Assembly: GCF_026619435.1 (NCBI RefSeq)
Contig: NZ_JAOVZQ010000001.1
Span: forward strand, 4,471,501 to 4,535,500
Direction of reading: 5' to 3'
Length of the DNA stretch: 64,000 bases
DNA from: Hoeflea ulvae
GTDB lineage: Bacteria > Pseudomonadota > Alphaproteobacteria > Rhizobiales > Rhizobiaceae
This document shows positions 27,320-37,300 of this stretch, one piece after another (position 1 is the stretch's first letter; every line of letters begins with the position of its first letter). Both the position numbers and the translations under genes were made by a program. Under the pieces are notes generated by a model that saw only the letters and a list, made by a program, of their open reading frames with translations, was not told the origin of the DNA and made no database searches.

Positions 27320-28906
27320 ATGCGCAATCCCAGCGACAAGATACAGACGAAAGCGACAGCGCTCCGCGCGGGCTATCGCCTGGGCGTGTCCGCGGCCTGC
27401 CTGCTGTCGGCGCTTGCTGCCGCTCAGGCGCAATCCGTCAATGGTTCGTCCACCCTCCCCGAGACCTACGACTTGCGCGGCACCACCACCCAGGCCTCCA
27501 CGCCGCAATCAAGGGCCGCAGCCACCCTGTATGGCGCTCTGCCGACAAGCCGCGATGACCAGGCTTCGCTGCCCGGCATTGAGGAGGCAATCGGCACCAC
27601 TCAAGCCGACGCACCGACGCAGCAGACGGATACGGCGCAGCCGCAAGACCAGACCGGCAGCATTGCCCCGCCCACCCAGCTGAGCCAGGCCGACCAGGAC
27701 TTTGCCGACAGTCTCGGAGCCCAGAATGCCCGGATCGGCACCGTCGACGGGCTGCCTGAAGCAGAGCAGCCCGATCCCTCTGCGGTTCCGGGCTTCATGC
27801 TCGGAACCTTGACGCTGCGACCGACAATTGATCAGAAGATCGTGCGCGAGACCGTCAGCTTCGGGGCGGACAAGACCAGCCGGACCTACAGCGAGACGAC
27901 CGTATCCGGCACCCTGCAGTCGGACTGGTCGCGCCATCAGCTTGCCATCGACGGTTCGGCGAGCTGGGAGGAAAACATTTCCGGCACCGGCACAGAATCG
28001 CCGGAGGCCGATCTCGATGCGCGTCTGAACCTTGATCTGGCAAATGACCTCACTGCGATCATCGGCGCGGGTTACAGCTATTCCCAGGAAAGCAGCACCG
28101 ATGCCAATGCCATCGCCGGTGCGGCAACACAGTCAGGCATCCACGATCTGCGCGCCAGCGTCGGCCTGCAGCGGGATCTCGGCCTGTTGCGCGGCACCAC
28201 CACTCTGGAAATGACCCGCACGCTCTATGGCGATGTCACCCTGCCCGATGGCGGCACGGTCGCCGTCAATGATCGCGACACCGTCGGCGCCGAACTCACC
28301 ACCCGCATCGGCTATGCGCTGTCACCGGCGCTGATTCCCTTTCTGGAAGCCTCGGTCGGGCGCGAGAAATACGACCAGCGTATCGACAGCACCGGCGCCG
28401 AGCGCTCCTCGAACACCTATGGCGTGCGTGCCGGCGCCGAGATCGACATGGGCGAGAAGCTCTCCGGGGAACTGGCGGCAGGCTATCTTCTGCGGGAGCT
28501 CGATGACGCCAGCCTGAATGATATTTCCGGTCTCACCCTGGACGGCACCCTCACCTGGTCGCCGCTTCGCGGAACCAGTGTCCTGCTGGGCGTGGCCACG
28601 ACGGTGGAAGCAGCCACGGCAGCCGGCGAATCGGGCGCGATCGTCTACCAGCTCAATTCCGGCCTGACCCAGCAGATCCACAGTGCCGTTGTGGCCCGCC
28701 TGGGCGGCACGGCGGAGTTTACCAATTACACCGCTGGCGGCGGCCGCGGCGACGAGCGCATCTATGGCGCCTCGGCCGGCCTGACCTGGAGCATCAACCG
28801 CTATCTCGACCTGGAGGCCGAGGCCAGCTACGAACTGACCCGCAACCCGGGCATTCCCGACGAGAAGACCACCCGCATCGGGCTCGGCCTGAAATTGCGG
28901 AGATGA
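27320..28906 (+). CDS. Outer-membrane beta-barrel protein (BBP2-like)
   Basis: 528 residues. A signal peptide ends near LSALAAAQAQ. Residues ~40-150 are Gln/Thr/Ala-rich and probably disordered in the periplasm. From ~170 on, alternating polar/nonpolar strands run to the end (TLTLRPTIDQKIVRETVSF, IGLGLKLRR), with aromatic residues and a basic terminal strand. This fits a 14-18 strand barrel of the kind seen in exopolysaccharide or capsule loci. Position between kdsD and galU supports, but does not prove, a polysaccharide link. Confidence 0.8.
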   Translation: MRNPSDKIQTKATALRAGYRLGVSAACLLSALAAAQAQSVNGSSTLPETYDLRGTTTQASTPQSRAAATLYGALPTSRDDQASLPGIEEAIGTTQADAPTQQTDTAQPQDQTGSIAPPTQLSQADQDFADSLGAQNARIGTVDGLPEAEQPDPSAVPGFMLGTLTLRPTIDQKIVRETVSFGADKTSRTYSETTVSGTLQSDWSRHQLAIDGSASWEENISGTGTESPEADLDARLNLDLANDLTAIIGAGYSYSQESSTDANAIAGAATQSGIHDLRASVGLQRDLGLLRGTTTLEMTRTLYGDVTLPDGGTVAVNDRDTVGAELTTRIGYALSPALIPFLEASVGREKYDQRIDSTGAERSSNTYGVRAGAEIDMGEKLSGELAAGYLLRELDDASLNDISGLTLDGTLTWSPLRGTSVLLGVATTVEAATAAGESGAIVYQLNSGLTQQIHSAVVARLGGTAEFTNYTAGGGRGDERIYGASAGLTWSINRYLDLEAEASYELTRNPGIPDEKTTRIGLGLKLRR

Positions 28907-28953
28907 CCGGCCGGACCAGCGGCCCGGCACGGTGATCCTGTCAGCAAAGAACG

Positions 28954-29838
28954 CTAGGCGCGGTTGATCAGGCTCTTCAGCGCGGCTTCGACGCGCGGCC
29001 GGATATCTTCCCGTTCAAGCGCAAAGGCGACATTGGCCAGGATGAAACCTTCCTTGGAGCCGCAGTCATAGGTTTCTCCGCCAAAGGGATAGGCCGAGAA
29101 GGATTGCTCATCGGCAAGCTTGAGCATGGCGTCCGTCACCTGGATCTCGTTGCCGGCGCCACGTTCCTGCCTGGACAGGATGTCGAAAATTTCCGGCTGC
29201 AGGATGTAGCGGCCATTGATGAAGAAATTCGACGGCGCTGTGCCGGCGGCGGGCTTTTCGACCATTTCGGTGATGCGGAAGCCGCCGTCGAGCTCCTCGC
29301 CCTTGCCGACGATGCCGTATTTGTGGGCGAGATCGGGATCACACTCGCCCACGGCGACGATATTGCCGCCAACCTTGTTGTAGAGCTCCACCATGCCCGT
29401 CATGCAGCCGACCCGGTCGCGCATCACCATGTCCGGCAGCAGCAGGGCAAAGGGTTCGTCACCGACGATGTCGCGGGCACACCACACGGCATGGCCCAGG
29501 CCAAGCGGCGCCTGCTGGCGGGTGAAGCTGGTGGCGCCCGCCTTTGGCAGCATGTCTTCGAGCGATCGCAATTCGACGGTCTTGCCGCGTTCGCGCAGCA
29601 TTGCTTCCAGTTCGAACTGGATATCGAAATGGTCTTCGATCACCGCCTTGTTGCGTCCGGTGACAAAGACAAAATGTTCGATGCCGGCTTCCATCGCCTC
29701 TTCAACGACGTATTGGACCACCGGCTTGTCGACAACGGTCAGCATTTCCTTGGGCACGGCTTTGGTCGCCGGCAGAAAGCGGGTTCCCAGTCCGGCAACC
29801 GGGAGAACTGCTTTTCTGATCTTGCGGAATTCGCTCAT
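28954..29838 (-). CDS. galU: UTP-glucose-1-phosphate uridylyltransferase
   Basis: 294 residues. It has [25 protein letters not shown] (nucleotide-binding loop), [45 protein letters not shown] and [11 protein letters not shown], a textbook GalU. It makes UDP-glucose for exopolysaccharide, LPS and cyclic glucans. It converges on the barrel gene and diverges from the transglycosylase gene. Confidence 0.97.
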   Translation of the reverse strand: MSEFRKIRKAVLPVAGLGTRFLPATKAVPKEMLTVVDKPVVQYVVEEAMEAGIEHFVFVTGRNKAVIEDHFDIQFELEAMLRERGKTVELRSLEDMLPKAGATSFTRQQAPLGLGHAVWCARDIVGDEPFALLLPDMVMRDRVGCMTGMVELYNKVGGNIVAVGECDPDLAHKYGIVGKGEELDGGFRITEMVEKPAAGTAPSNFFINGRYILQPEIFDILSRQERGAGNEIQVTDAMLKLADEQSFSAYPFGGETYDCGSKEGFILANVAFALEREDIRPRVEAALKSLINRA

Positions 29839-29964
29839 ATTTTTCCCTCATTCTTCATCGATAAACCTGTCGGTTGCATCCTGGCCGCGCAATCTTGCAC
29901 GACTGCACAAGCATTGGGAACCGGCAAAGGCTGCATCGCGTGTCTTTATATGGTAAACGATTTG

Positions 29965-29994
29965 TTGACGGCTACGGGTTATGATTGCCTATCA
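29965..29994 (+). promoter_or_regulatory. Candidate sigma-70 promoter for the transglycosylase gene
   Basis: TTGACG at 29965-29970 and CTATCA at 29989-29994 are 18 bases apart, with the ATG 39 bases further on. Chosen by eye only. Confidence 0.4.
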
Positions 29995-30032
29995 GTCACC
30001 CCTTGAAGCCCCAACGACAGGATGCTTGGAAC

Positions 30033-31250
30033 ATGATCCGATCGCCCAGGAATTTTGCTCGCGCCGCCGGCCTTTGCCTCTTTGCCGGAATTCTGGCTCC
30101 CTTGCCCGCCCATGCTGACGCCGGCTTCCGGCAATGGGTCTCAAGCTTCTACAGCACAGCGGCAAAATCCGGAATCTCGCGCTCGACCTATGAGAAGGCC
30201 TTCAACGGCGTCACCACGCCGGATCCCGAGGTCCTGGAAAAGGCGCGCTACCAGCCTGAATTCACCACCAAGGTCTGGGATTATCTCGATTCCCGGGTCA
30301 ATCCCTACACCATTGCCAAGGGCCGTGAAATGGCGGCACGCCATGCCAAGACCCTGGCGGCCATCGAACGGCATTTCGGCGTGGACGCCTCCGTTCTTCT
30401 GGCGATCTGGTCGATGGAATCCAATTATGGCGAGATCCTCACCAAGACGGACCGGCTGCACTATGTGCCGCAAGCCTTGGCCACACTGGCCTATGCCGAC
30501 AAGAAGCGCGCCAAGTTCGCCCGCAACCAGCTGGTGGCAGCGCTGAAGATCCTTCAGGCCGGCGACATCTCGACCCGGGAAATGACCGGGTCCTGGGCCG
30601 GAGCGATGGGCCACACCCAGTTCATTCCCACAAGCTATCTCGCCTTCGCCGTCGATGCTGACGGCAACGGCCATCGCGACATCTGGAACTCCATCCCCGA
30701 CGCCTTGTCGACCGCGGCGAACCTTCTCAAGAAGAACGGCTGGAGACCCGGCGAGACCTGGGGTTACGAGGCCGTCACCCCACGCGGCGGCGCCAAATAT
30801 TCGGGCCAGACCAAGACCCTGTCGCAATGGACGGCACTCGGCTTCACCCGGCCCGACGGCAGGAATTTCCCCAACGGGGACAGGCGCGCCGAGCTGAAAA
30901 TGCCCGGCGGCGCCAATGGTCCGGCCTTCCTCATGAGCAAGAACTTCTTCGTCCTCAAGCGCTACAACAACTCCGATTCCTACGCGCTCGGCGTCGGCGT
31001 GCTGGCCGATGAGATCGCCGGCTATGGCGGCGTCGACCAGCGCTGGCCGCGGCCCGCGGGCACCCTCGACGTCAAGGAAAAGTTCGAGCTGCAGTCGCGA
31101 CTCAAGAAACTTGGCTATTATGACGGCGAGATCGACGGCAATTTCGGCTCCGGGTCACGCGCCGCGATCGCCAGCTTCCAGTCGCGTGCCGGCTTGACCG
31201 GCGAAGCGATTCCGTCGCAGAAGATACTGGAGGCGATCCGCCGCCACTGA
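30033..31250 (+). CDS. mltB: Lytic murein transglycosylase (MltB family)
   Basis: About 405 residues. A signal peptide ends at APLPAHA. The MltB/GH103 domain contains LLAIWSMESNYGEI with the catalytic Glu, TLAYADKKRAKFARNQLVAAL, GSWAGAMGHTQFIPTSYL and NNSDSYALGVGVLADEI. A C-terminal peptidoglycan-binding domain (LQSRLKKLGYYDGEIDGNFGS) follows. It cuts the glycan strand in the periplasm. Six bases separate it from the SGNH-like gene, so both are probably one transcript. Confidence 0.93.
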   Translation: MIRSPRNFARAAGLCLFAGILAPLPAHADAGFRQWVSSFYSTAAKSGISRSTYEKAFNGVTTPDPEVLEKARYQPEFTTKVWDYLDSRVNPYTIAKGREMAARHAKTLAAIERHFGVDASVLLAIWSMESNYGEILTKTDRLHYVPQALATLAYADKKRAKFARNQLVAALKILQAGDISTREMTGSWAGAMGHTQFIPTSYLAFAVDADGNGHRDIWNSIPDALSTAANLLKKNGWRPGETWGYEAVTPRGGAKYSGQTKTLSQWTALGFTRPDGRNFPNGDRRAELKMPGGANGPAFLMSKNFFVLKRYNNSDSYALGVGVLADEIAGYGGVDQRWPRPAGTLDVKEKFELQSRLKKLGYYDGEIDGNFGSGSRAAIASFQSRAGLTGEAIPSQKILEAIRRH

Positions 31251-31256
31251 TCACCG

Positions 31257-32471
31257 GTGAGCGCTGGGTCGCGACTGTTCCGAGGTCGAACCGGAGATAG
31301 ATCCCGCGTGTTTGCTCGTTTGCCAATCCTGCGCCTTGTGGCCGTCCTGCTGATCGCTGTCCTGGCGGGCGGGACGGTGCTGCAGGGTGCGCAGACGGCT
31401 GCGGCGCAGGAGCGCGTCGAGCGCAAATCCATCCTGCAATTGCTGTTTGGTGGCAACAAGAGCCAGAAACCCGCGGCCTCCACCGCCACGGCGCCGCGCA
31501 CCAGCCGGGTGAAGAAACCCGCACGCACCACCAGGGCAGCCGCCCCGCCGGAGCCGAAGGTGGAAAAGCTCGAAGACGCACGGAAGATCCTCGTGCTCGG
31601 CGACTTTCTGGCCAATGGCGCTGCAGACGGCCTGACCGAGGCCTTTGCCGAGGCGCCGGGCGTTGTGGTTGTCGACCGGACCAATGGATCATCCGGTCTG
31701 GTCCGTGACGATTATTACAACTGGCCCGAAAACGCGCCCGGTATCGTCGAAGAGGTCCAGCCGGCGATCATCGTCGTCCAGGTCGGATCCAATGACAGGC
31801 AGCAGCTCGTCGTCAATGGCGAGCGTGAGGCCGTCCGCTCGGTCAACTGGATGGCCGAATATGAGCGCCGCACCCAGCAGCTGATCAGGATCCTGCGGGC
31901 CGGCAACACGCCGCTTGTATGGATCGGCCTGCCGGCCTTCAAATCCCCCAGCATGACCACGGACATGGTGGCGCTCAACGGCGTCTACCGCAAGCTCGTC
32001 GCCCAGGCCGGCGGCGAATTCATCGACATCTGGGACGGCTTTGTCGACGAGGAAGGCAAGTTCATCTTCACCGGCTCCGATATCAATGGCCAGCAGGTCC
32101 GGCTTCGCGGCTCGGACGGCATCAACCTGACCAAGGCCGGCCGGCGCAAGATCGCGTTCTATGCGGAAAAGTCCGTGCGAAGGCTGCTTGGCGACGCTGC
32201 GGCATCCGGCGTGACCACGATGGATGATTCGGTATTTCCGGAACTGTTCATGCCGACGGCTCCCGGAGAGACTGCCGTCGCGGTGATGCGGACCATGCCC
32301 GTCGCCATGACCGATCCGGATCTGGACGGCGGTTCTGCCCTCCTGGGCGACATGCCGGCTTCAGCGAGCCTTGTCCGGTCGCCGCGCGACATGCTGGTGA
32401 TTGACGGCATTCTGCCAGACCCGCCCGAGGGGCGCGCCGACAATTTTGCCTGGCCCAGGGCCAATCGCTGA
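31257..32471 (+). CDS. SGNH/DUF459-family periplasmic protein, catalytic Ser and His replaced
   Basis: 404 residues from a GTG start. A signal-like helix (LRLVAVLLIAVLAGGTVLQGAQTAAA) is followed by a basic linker and a flavodoxin-like SGNH domain. The expected GDS motif reads VLGDFLANG (Phe in place of Ser), the Asn block is VQVGSNDRQ, and the C-terminal D..H block reads SDGINLTKAG (Asn in place of His). The family tail is otherwise typical. It may be a carbohydrate-binding pseudo-enzyme rather than an esterase. It follows the transglycosylase by 6 bases, hinting at cell-wall work. Confidence 0.82.
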   Translation: MSAGSRLFRGRTGDRSRVFARLPILRLVAVLLIAVLAGGTVLQGAQTAAAQERVERKSILQLLFGGNKSQKPAASTATAPRTSRVKKPARTTRAAAPPEPKVEKLEDARKILVLGDFLANGAADGLTEAFAEAPGVVVVDRTNGSSGLVRDDYYNWPENAPGIVEEVQPAIIVVQVGSNDRQQLVVNGEREAVRSVNWMAEYERRTQQLIRILRAGNTPLVWIGLPAFKSPSMTTDMVALNGVYRKLVAQAGGEFIDIWDGFVDEEGKFIFTGSDINGQQVRLRGSDGINLTKAGRRKIAFYAEKSVRRLLGDAAASGVTTMDDSVFPELFMPTAPGETAVAVMRTMPVAMTDPDLDGGSALLGDMPASASLVRSPRDMLVIDGILPDPPEGRADNFAWPRANR

Positions 32472-32500
32472 ATTCACACTGTGAGATTGCTTCTACTGCA

Positions 32501-32524
32501 GCTGTCCCCCCAGCGGGAGACAGC
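32501..32524. terminator. Hairpin between convergent genes (possible two-way terminator)
   Basis: GCTGTC at 32501-32506 pairs with GACAGC at 32519-32524, with three more C-G pairs inside. It lies between the ends of the SGNH-like gene and gltD. No T run is present on either strand. Confidence 0.35.
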
Positions 32525-32546
32525 CGAGATGTTCCGTGCTCGTCGA

Positions 32547-34001
32547 TCAGCGCGGCAGGTCGGTCGCGCCCATCAGGCTGAGATCGATTTCCCGCGCAGC
32601 CTGACGGCCTTCACGGATCGCCCACACCACAAGGCTCTGGCCACGCCGGACGTCGCCGGCCGCCCACAGCTTGTCGACCGATGTGCGGTAATCATCCTCA
32701 TTGGCGACAATATTGGTCGAGCCGCGCCGGTCCACGCTCAGCGACAGCTTGTCGCCAAGCTCGCTGATGACACCGGTCTGCATCGCGCCCCGAAAGCCGA
32801 TGGCGACGAACACCAGATCCGCCTTGATAACGAATTCGGATCCGGCAATCGGCTTGCGCTTTTCATCGACCTGGCAGCATTTCACGCCGCTCAGGACCCC
32901 GTTCTCGCCGATCAGTTCGAGCGTGCCGACCTGGAATTCGCGCACAGCGCCTTCGGCCTGCGAGGAGGACGTGCGCATCTTGGTTGCCCAATACGGCCAG
33001 ACTGCGAGCTTGTCTTCCTTTTCAGGCGGCTGCGGCCGGATGTCGAGCTGCGTGACCTTGACCGCGCCCTGACGGAATGCCGTGCCGACGCAGTCCGATG
33101 CGGTGTCACCGCCGCCGATCACCACCACATGCTTGCCGCCGGCCAGCACCGGCTCCGACGGCCAGCCGACATTGTCGATGCTCTCGCGCGCAACGCGCTT
33201 GTTCTGCTGCACCAGATAGGGCATCGCATCATGCACGCCGACAAGGTCAGCGCCGGGAATGCCGACATCCCGCGGCGTCTCGGATCCGCCGGTGTAAAGC
33301 ACCGCGTCATACTCGCCGAGCAATTCCTCGACACTCTTGTCGACACCGACATTGACGTTGCAGAAGAAGGTGACGCCCTCGCCTTCCATCTGCTCGATAC
33401 GGCGGTCGATGAAATGCTTCTCCATCTTGAAGTCGGGAATGCCGTAGCGCAACAGGCCGCCGGGCTGGCTCTCGCGCTCATAGACGTGAACCTCATGGCC
33501 GGCACGGCCAAGCTGTTGGGCGGCCGCCATTCCGGCAGGACCGGAACCGATCAGCGCGACCTTCTTGCCGGTCTTGCTGGTGACGGCCTGCGGCACGATG
33601 AACCCGAGCTCATAGGCCTTGTCGGCTATTGCCTGTTCCACGGTCTTGATGGTGACCGGCGCATCCTCGAGATTGAGCGTACAGGCTTCCTCGCAAGGCG
33701 CGGGGCAGATCCGGCCGGTAAATTCCGGGAAGTTGTTGGTCGAATGCAGGTTGCGGATCGCCTCTTCCCAATTGTTGTTATAGACCAGATCGTTCCAGTC
33801 GGGGATCTGGTTGTGCACAGGACAACCGGTCGGTCCATGACAATAGGGGATGCCGCAATCCATGCAGCGTGCCGCCTGCTTCTGCACCTCCTGGTCGCTC
33901 ATCCGGATGGTGAACTCGCGGAAATGGCGAATACGGTCCGACGCCGGCTGATACTTCGCCGTCTGCCGGTCGATTTCGAGAAAACCCGTTACCTTGCCCA
34001 T
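32547..34001 (-). CDS. gltD: Glutamate synthase (NADPH) small subunit
   Basis: 484 residues. The N-terminus has the iron-sulfur cysteines (CMDCGIPYCHGPTGCPVHN and CPAPCEEAC), followed by FAD-binding VALIGSGPAGMAAAQQL, and the NADPH-binding VVIGGGDTASDCVG. It takes electrons from NADPH and passes them to GltB for glutamate formation from glutamine and 2-oxoglutarate. It is last in gltB-ybjQ-gltD, 13 bases after the ybjQ-like stop. Confidence 0.97.
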   Translation of the reverse strand: MGKVTGFLEIDRQTAKYQPASDRIRHFREFTIRMSDQEVQKQAARCMDCGIPYCHGPTGCPVHNQIPDWNDLVYNNNWEEAIRNLHSTNNFPEFTGRICPAPCEEACTLNLEDAPVTIKTVEQAIADKAYELGFIVPQAVTSKTGKKVALIGSGPAGMAAAQQLGRAGHEVHVYERESQPGGLLRYGIPDFKMEKHFIDRRIEQMEGEGVTFFCNVNVGVDKSVEELLGEYDAVLYTGGSETPRDVGIPGADLVGVHDAMPYLVQQNKRVARESIDNVGWPSEPVLAGGKHVVVIGGGDTASDCVGTAFRQGAVKVTQLDIRPQPPEKEDKLAVWPYWATKMRTSSSQAEGAVREFQVGTLELIGENGVLSGVKCCQVDEKRKPIAGSEFVIKADLVFVAIGFRGAMQTGVISELGDKLSLSVDRRGSTNIVANEDDYRTSVDKLWAAGDVRRGQSLVVWAIREGRQAAREIDLSLMGATDLPR

Positions 34002-34014
34002 AAATCTGTCCTGT

Positions 34015-34350
34015 TCACCTGAGAACCACGGCCGTTCCCGAGGCTGAAACCATCAGCATCGAGGAATTGCCACCGGCGGAGATGTTTTCATAATCGAGAT
34101 CGATCCCGACGACTGCGTCGGCACCCATCCGGCTGGCCTCGTCCTGCATTTCGCGAAGCGCGATCTCACGCGCCTCACGCAAAGATTTTTCATATGACCC
34201 GGAACGGCCGCCGACAATGTCGCGAATGCCGGCGAAGAAATCCCGGAAGATATTGGTGCCGAGAATGGCTGCGCCCGTGACGATGCCCTTGTACTCGACG
34301 ATCTCCCGCCCTTGGATGGTGTTGGTGGTGGATGTGATCATAGATCTCAT
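34015..34350 (-). CDS. YbjQ/UPF0145 (DUF74) family protein inside the glt operon
   Basis: 111 residues (or 108 from ATG at 34341). The pattern [62 protein letters not shown] and [13 protein letters not shown] is the UPF0145 (YbjQ) family, a small pentamer-forming protein of unknown function. Its ATG overlaps the gltB stop by four bases (ATGA), and gltD follows 13 bases later, so it is translated with both glutamate synthase subunits. Confidence 0.88.
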   Translation of the reverse strand: MRSMITSTTNTIQGREIVEYKGIVTGAAILGTNIFRDFFAGIRDIVGGRSGSYEKSLREAREIALREMQDEASRMGADAVVGIDLDYENISAGGNSSMLMVSASGTAVVLR

Positions 34351-37300
34351 TCCGCCGCCACGCCCATGCGCATCCGCTCCATGTCCTCAAGCGCACGCCG
34401 GTACTCGACCGGCATCACCTTGCGGAACTTGGGACGATAATCGGCCCAGTTGTCGAGGATTTCCTTGGCCCGCGTCGACCCGGTATAGTGCATGTGGTTG
34501 GAGATCAGCTGGAACAGCCGTTCCTCGTCATGCCGGGTCATGTCGCCGCTGACATCGACCCGGCCCTTGTGGGCAAGGTCGCCGCCATGGTGGTGCAGCT
34601 TCTCGAGAATGTCGTCTTCCTCGGGAACAGGCTCCAGCTCGACCATGGCCATGTTGCAACGGCTGGCGAAATCGCCGGCTTCATCCAGCACATAGGCCAC
34701 GCCGCCGGACATGCCGGCTGCAAAGTTGCGCCCGGTTTCGCCGATCACCACGACCAGGCCACCGGTCATGTATTCGCAGCCATGGTCGCCGACGCCTTCG
34801 ACCACCGCGATGGCGCCCGAATTGCGCACGGCAAAGCGTTCGCCGGCCACGCCGCGGAAATAGCATTCACCCTCGATGGCGCCATAAAGCACCGTATTGC
34901 CGACGATGATCGAGTTTTCCGCAATGACTTGCGAGTTTTGCGGCGGCCGCACGATGATGCATCCGCCCGACAGGCCCTTGCCGACATAGTCATTGGCGTC
35001 GCCTGCAAGATCGAAGGTCACGCCATGGGCCAGGAATGCACCGAAGGACTGCCCGGCGGTGCCGGTGAGCTTGACCGTGATGGTGTCTTCCGGAAGGCCC
35101 TTGTGACCGAACCGCTTGGCGATCTCACCTGACAGCATGGCGCCGGCGGAGCGGTCGACATTCTTGATCTTGACGTCGAACTCGACCTTTTCCCTGCTTT
35201 CAAGCGCAGGCATGGCCTTTTCGATCAAACGTCTGTCCAGTACATCGGCGATCGGATGGTTCTGGCGCTCGGTCCAGTAGGTCTTTTCCTTTGGCGCATC
35301 CGGCTTGTAGAAAATCCGGCTGAAATCGAGCCCGTTGGCCTTCCAGTGATCGATCATGCCATCCTTGGCCAGAAGCTCCGACTGCCCGATGATCTCATCG
35401 AGATTGCGATAGCCCATGGCGGCAAGCCATTCGCGCACTTCCTCGGCAACGAAGAAGAAGTAGTTTATGACATGCTCAGGCGTGCCCTTGAAGCGCTTGC
35501 GCAACACCGGATCCTGGGTGGCGACGCCGACCGGACAGGTGTTGAGATGGCACTTGCGCATCATGATGCAGCCCGCGGCAATCAGGGGTGCGGTGGAAAA
35601 GCCGAATTCATCGGCGCCCAGCAGCGCGCCGACGATCACGTCGCGGCCGGTCTTCAGCCCGCCGTCGACCTGCAGCGCAATCCGCGAGCGCAGCCCGTTG
35701 AGCACCAGCGTCTGGTGGGTTTCGGCAAGGCCGATTTCCCGAGGGCTGCCGGCATGCTTGAGCGAGGTCAGCGGCGACGCACCGGTGCCGCCGTCATAGC
35801 CGGACACGGTGATGTGGTCGGCGCGCGCCTTGGCCACGCCGGCCGCAACCGTTCCCACGCCAACTTCCGAGACCAGCTTGACCGAGATCGCGGCTTCCGG
35901 ATTGACGTTCTTGAGGTCGAAGATCAGCTGCGCCAGATCCTCGATCGAATAGATGTCATGGTGCGGCGGCGGCGAGATCAGGCCGACGCCCGGCGTCGAA
36001 TGCCTCGTCTTGGCAATCGTCGCATCAACCTTGTGGCCCGGCAACTGTCCGCCTTCGCCGGGCTTGGCGCCCTGGGCCACCTTGATCTGAATCATGTCGG
36101 CATTGACCAAATATTCGGTCGTCACGCCAAAACGGCCCGAGGCCACCTGCTTGATCGCCGAGCGTTCCGGATTGGCTCCGCCGCCATAAAGCGGCAGATA
36201 GCGATCGGGCTCCTCGCCGCCTTCGCCGGTGTTCGACTTGCCGCCGATCCGGTTCATGGCGACCGCAAGCGTCGAATGCGCTTCCCGGCTGATCGAGCCG
36301 AACGACATGGCGCCGGTCGAAAAACGCCGCACGATATCCGCCGCAGGCTCCACCTCGTCGAGCGGAACCGGCTTGCGGCCGCTGTCCTCACCCGTGCGGA
36401 TCTCGAACAATCCGCGTATGGCGTTCATCCGCAGGGTCGAGCGGTTGACCATTTCGGCGAACTCGCGGTAGCGATCCTGCGCATTGCCGCGCACCGCATG
36501 CTGCAGCGCTGCCACCGCATCCGGCGTCCAGGCATGTTCCTCGCCGCGCATCCGGTAGGCATATTCGCCACCGACTTCCAGCGAGGTCGCCAGCACCGGG
36601 TCGTTGGAAAAGGCCAGACGGTGACGTTCCGCGGTTTCGGTTGCCACCTCGGCCAGTCCGACGCCCTCGATCGTGGTCGCCGTGCCGGTGAAATAGGTAT
36701 TGACGAAATCGCTCGACAGTCCGATCGCGTCGAAGATCTGCGCGCCGCAATAGGACTGATAGGTCGAAATCCCCATCTTCGACATCACCTTGAGGATGCC
36801 CTTGCCGATGGCCTTGGTGTAACGCGCGACAACCTCGTATTTGTCGACTTCCGGCGGAAACTCGCCGCGATTGTGCATGTCGAGCAGCGTGTCGAAGGCC
36901 AGATAGGGATTGATCGCCTCGGCGCCGTAGCCGGCAAGACAGCAGAAGTGATGGATCTCGCGCGGCTCGCCGGATTCGACCACGAGGCCGACCGATGTGC
37001 GCAATCCCTTACGGATCAGATGATGATGCACCGCCGCCGTCGCCAGCAGAGCCGGAATCGCGATCCGGTCGGAACCGATCTGGCGGTCGGACAGGATGAT
37101 GATGTTGTAGCCGCCGGTCACAGCCTCTTCGGCCCGGTCGCACAGCCGCTCCAGCGCGGCTTCCATGCCGCCCGAGCCCTTTTCGCTGGCATAGGTGAAA
37201 TCCAGCGTCTTGGTGTCGAACCGGTCTTCGGTGTGGCCGATCGAGCGGATTTTCTCAAGATCGCCATTGGTAAGGATCGGCTGACGAACCTCGAGCCGCT

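Noticed and set aside
29917..29943. EcfG-type promoter before the transglycosylase gene
   Set aside because: GGAAC is present but the -10 block reads CGTG rather than CGTT; the TTGACG..CTATCA pair is a better fit.
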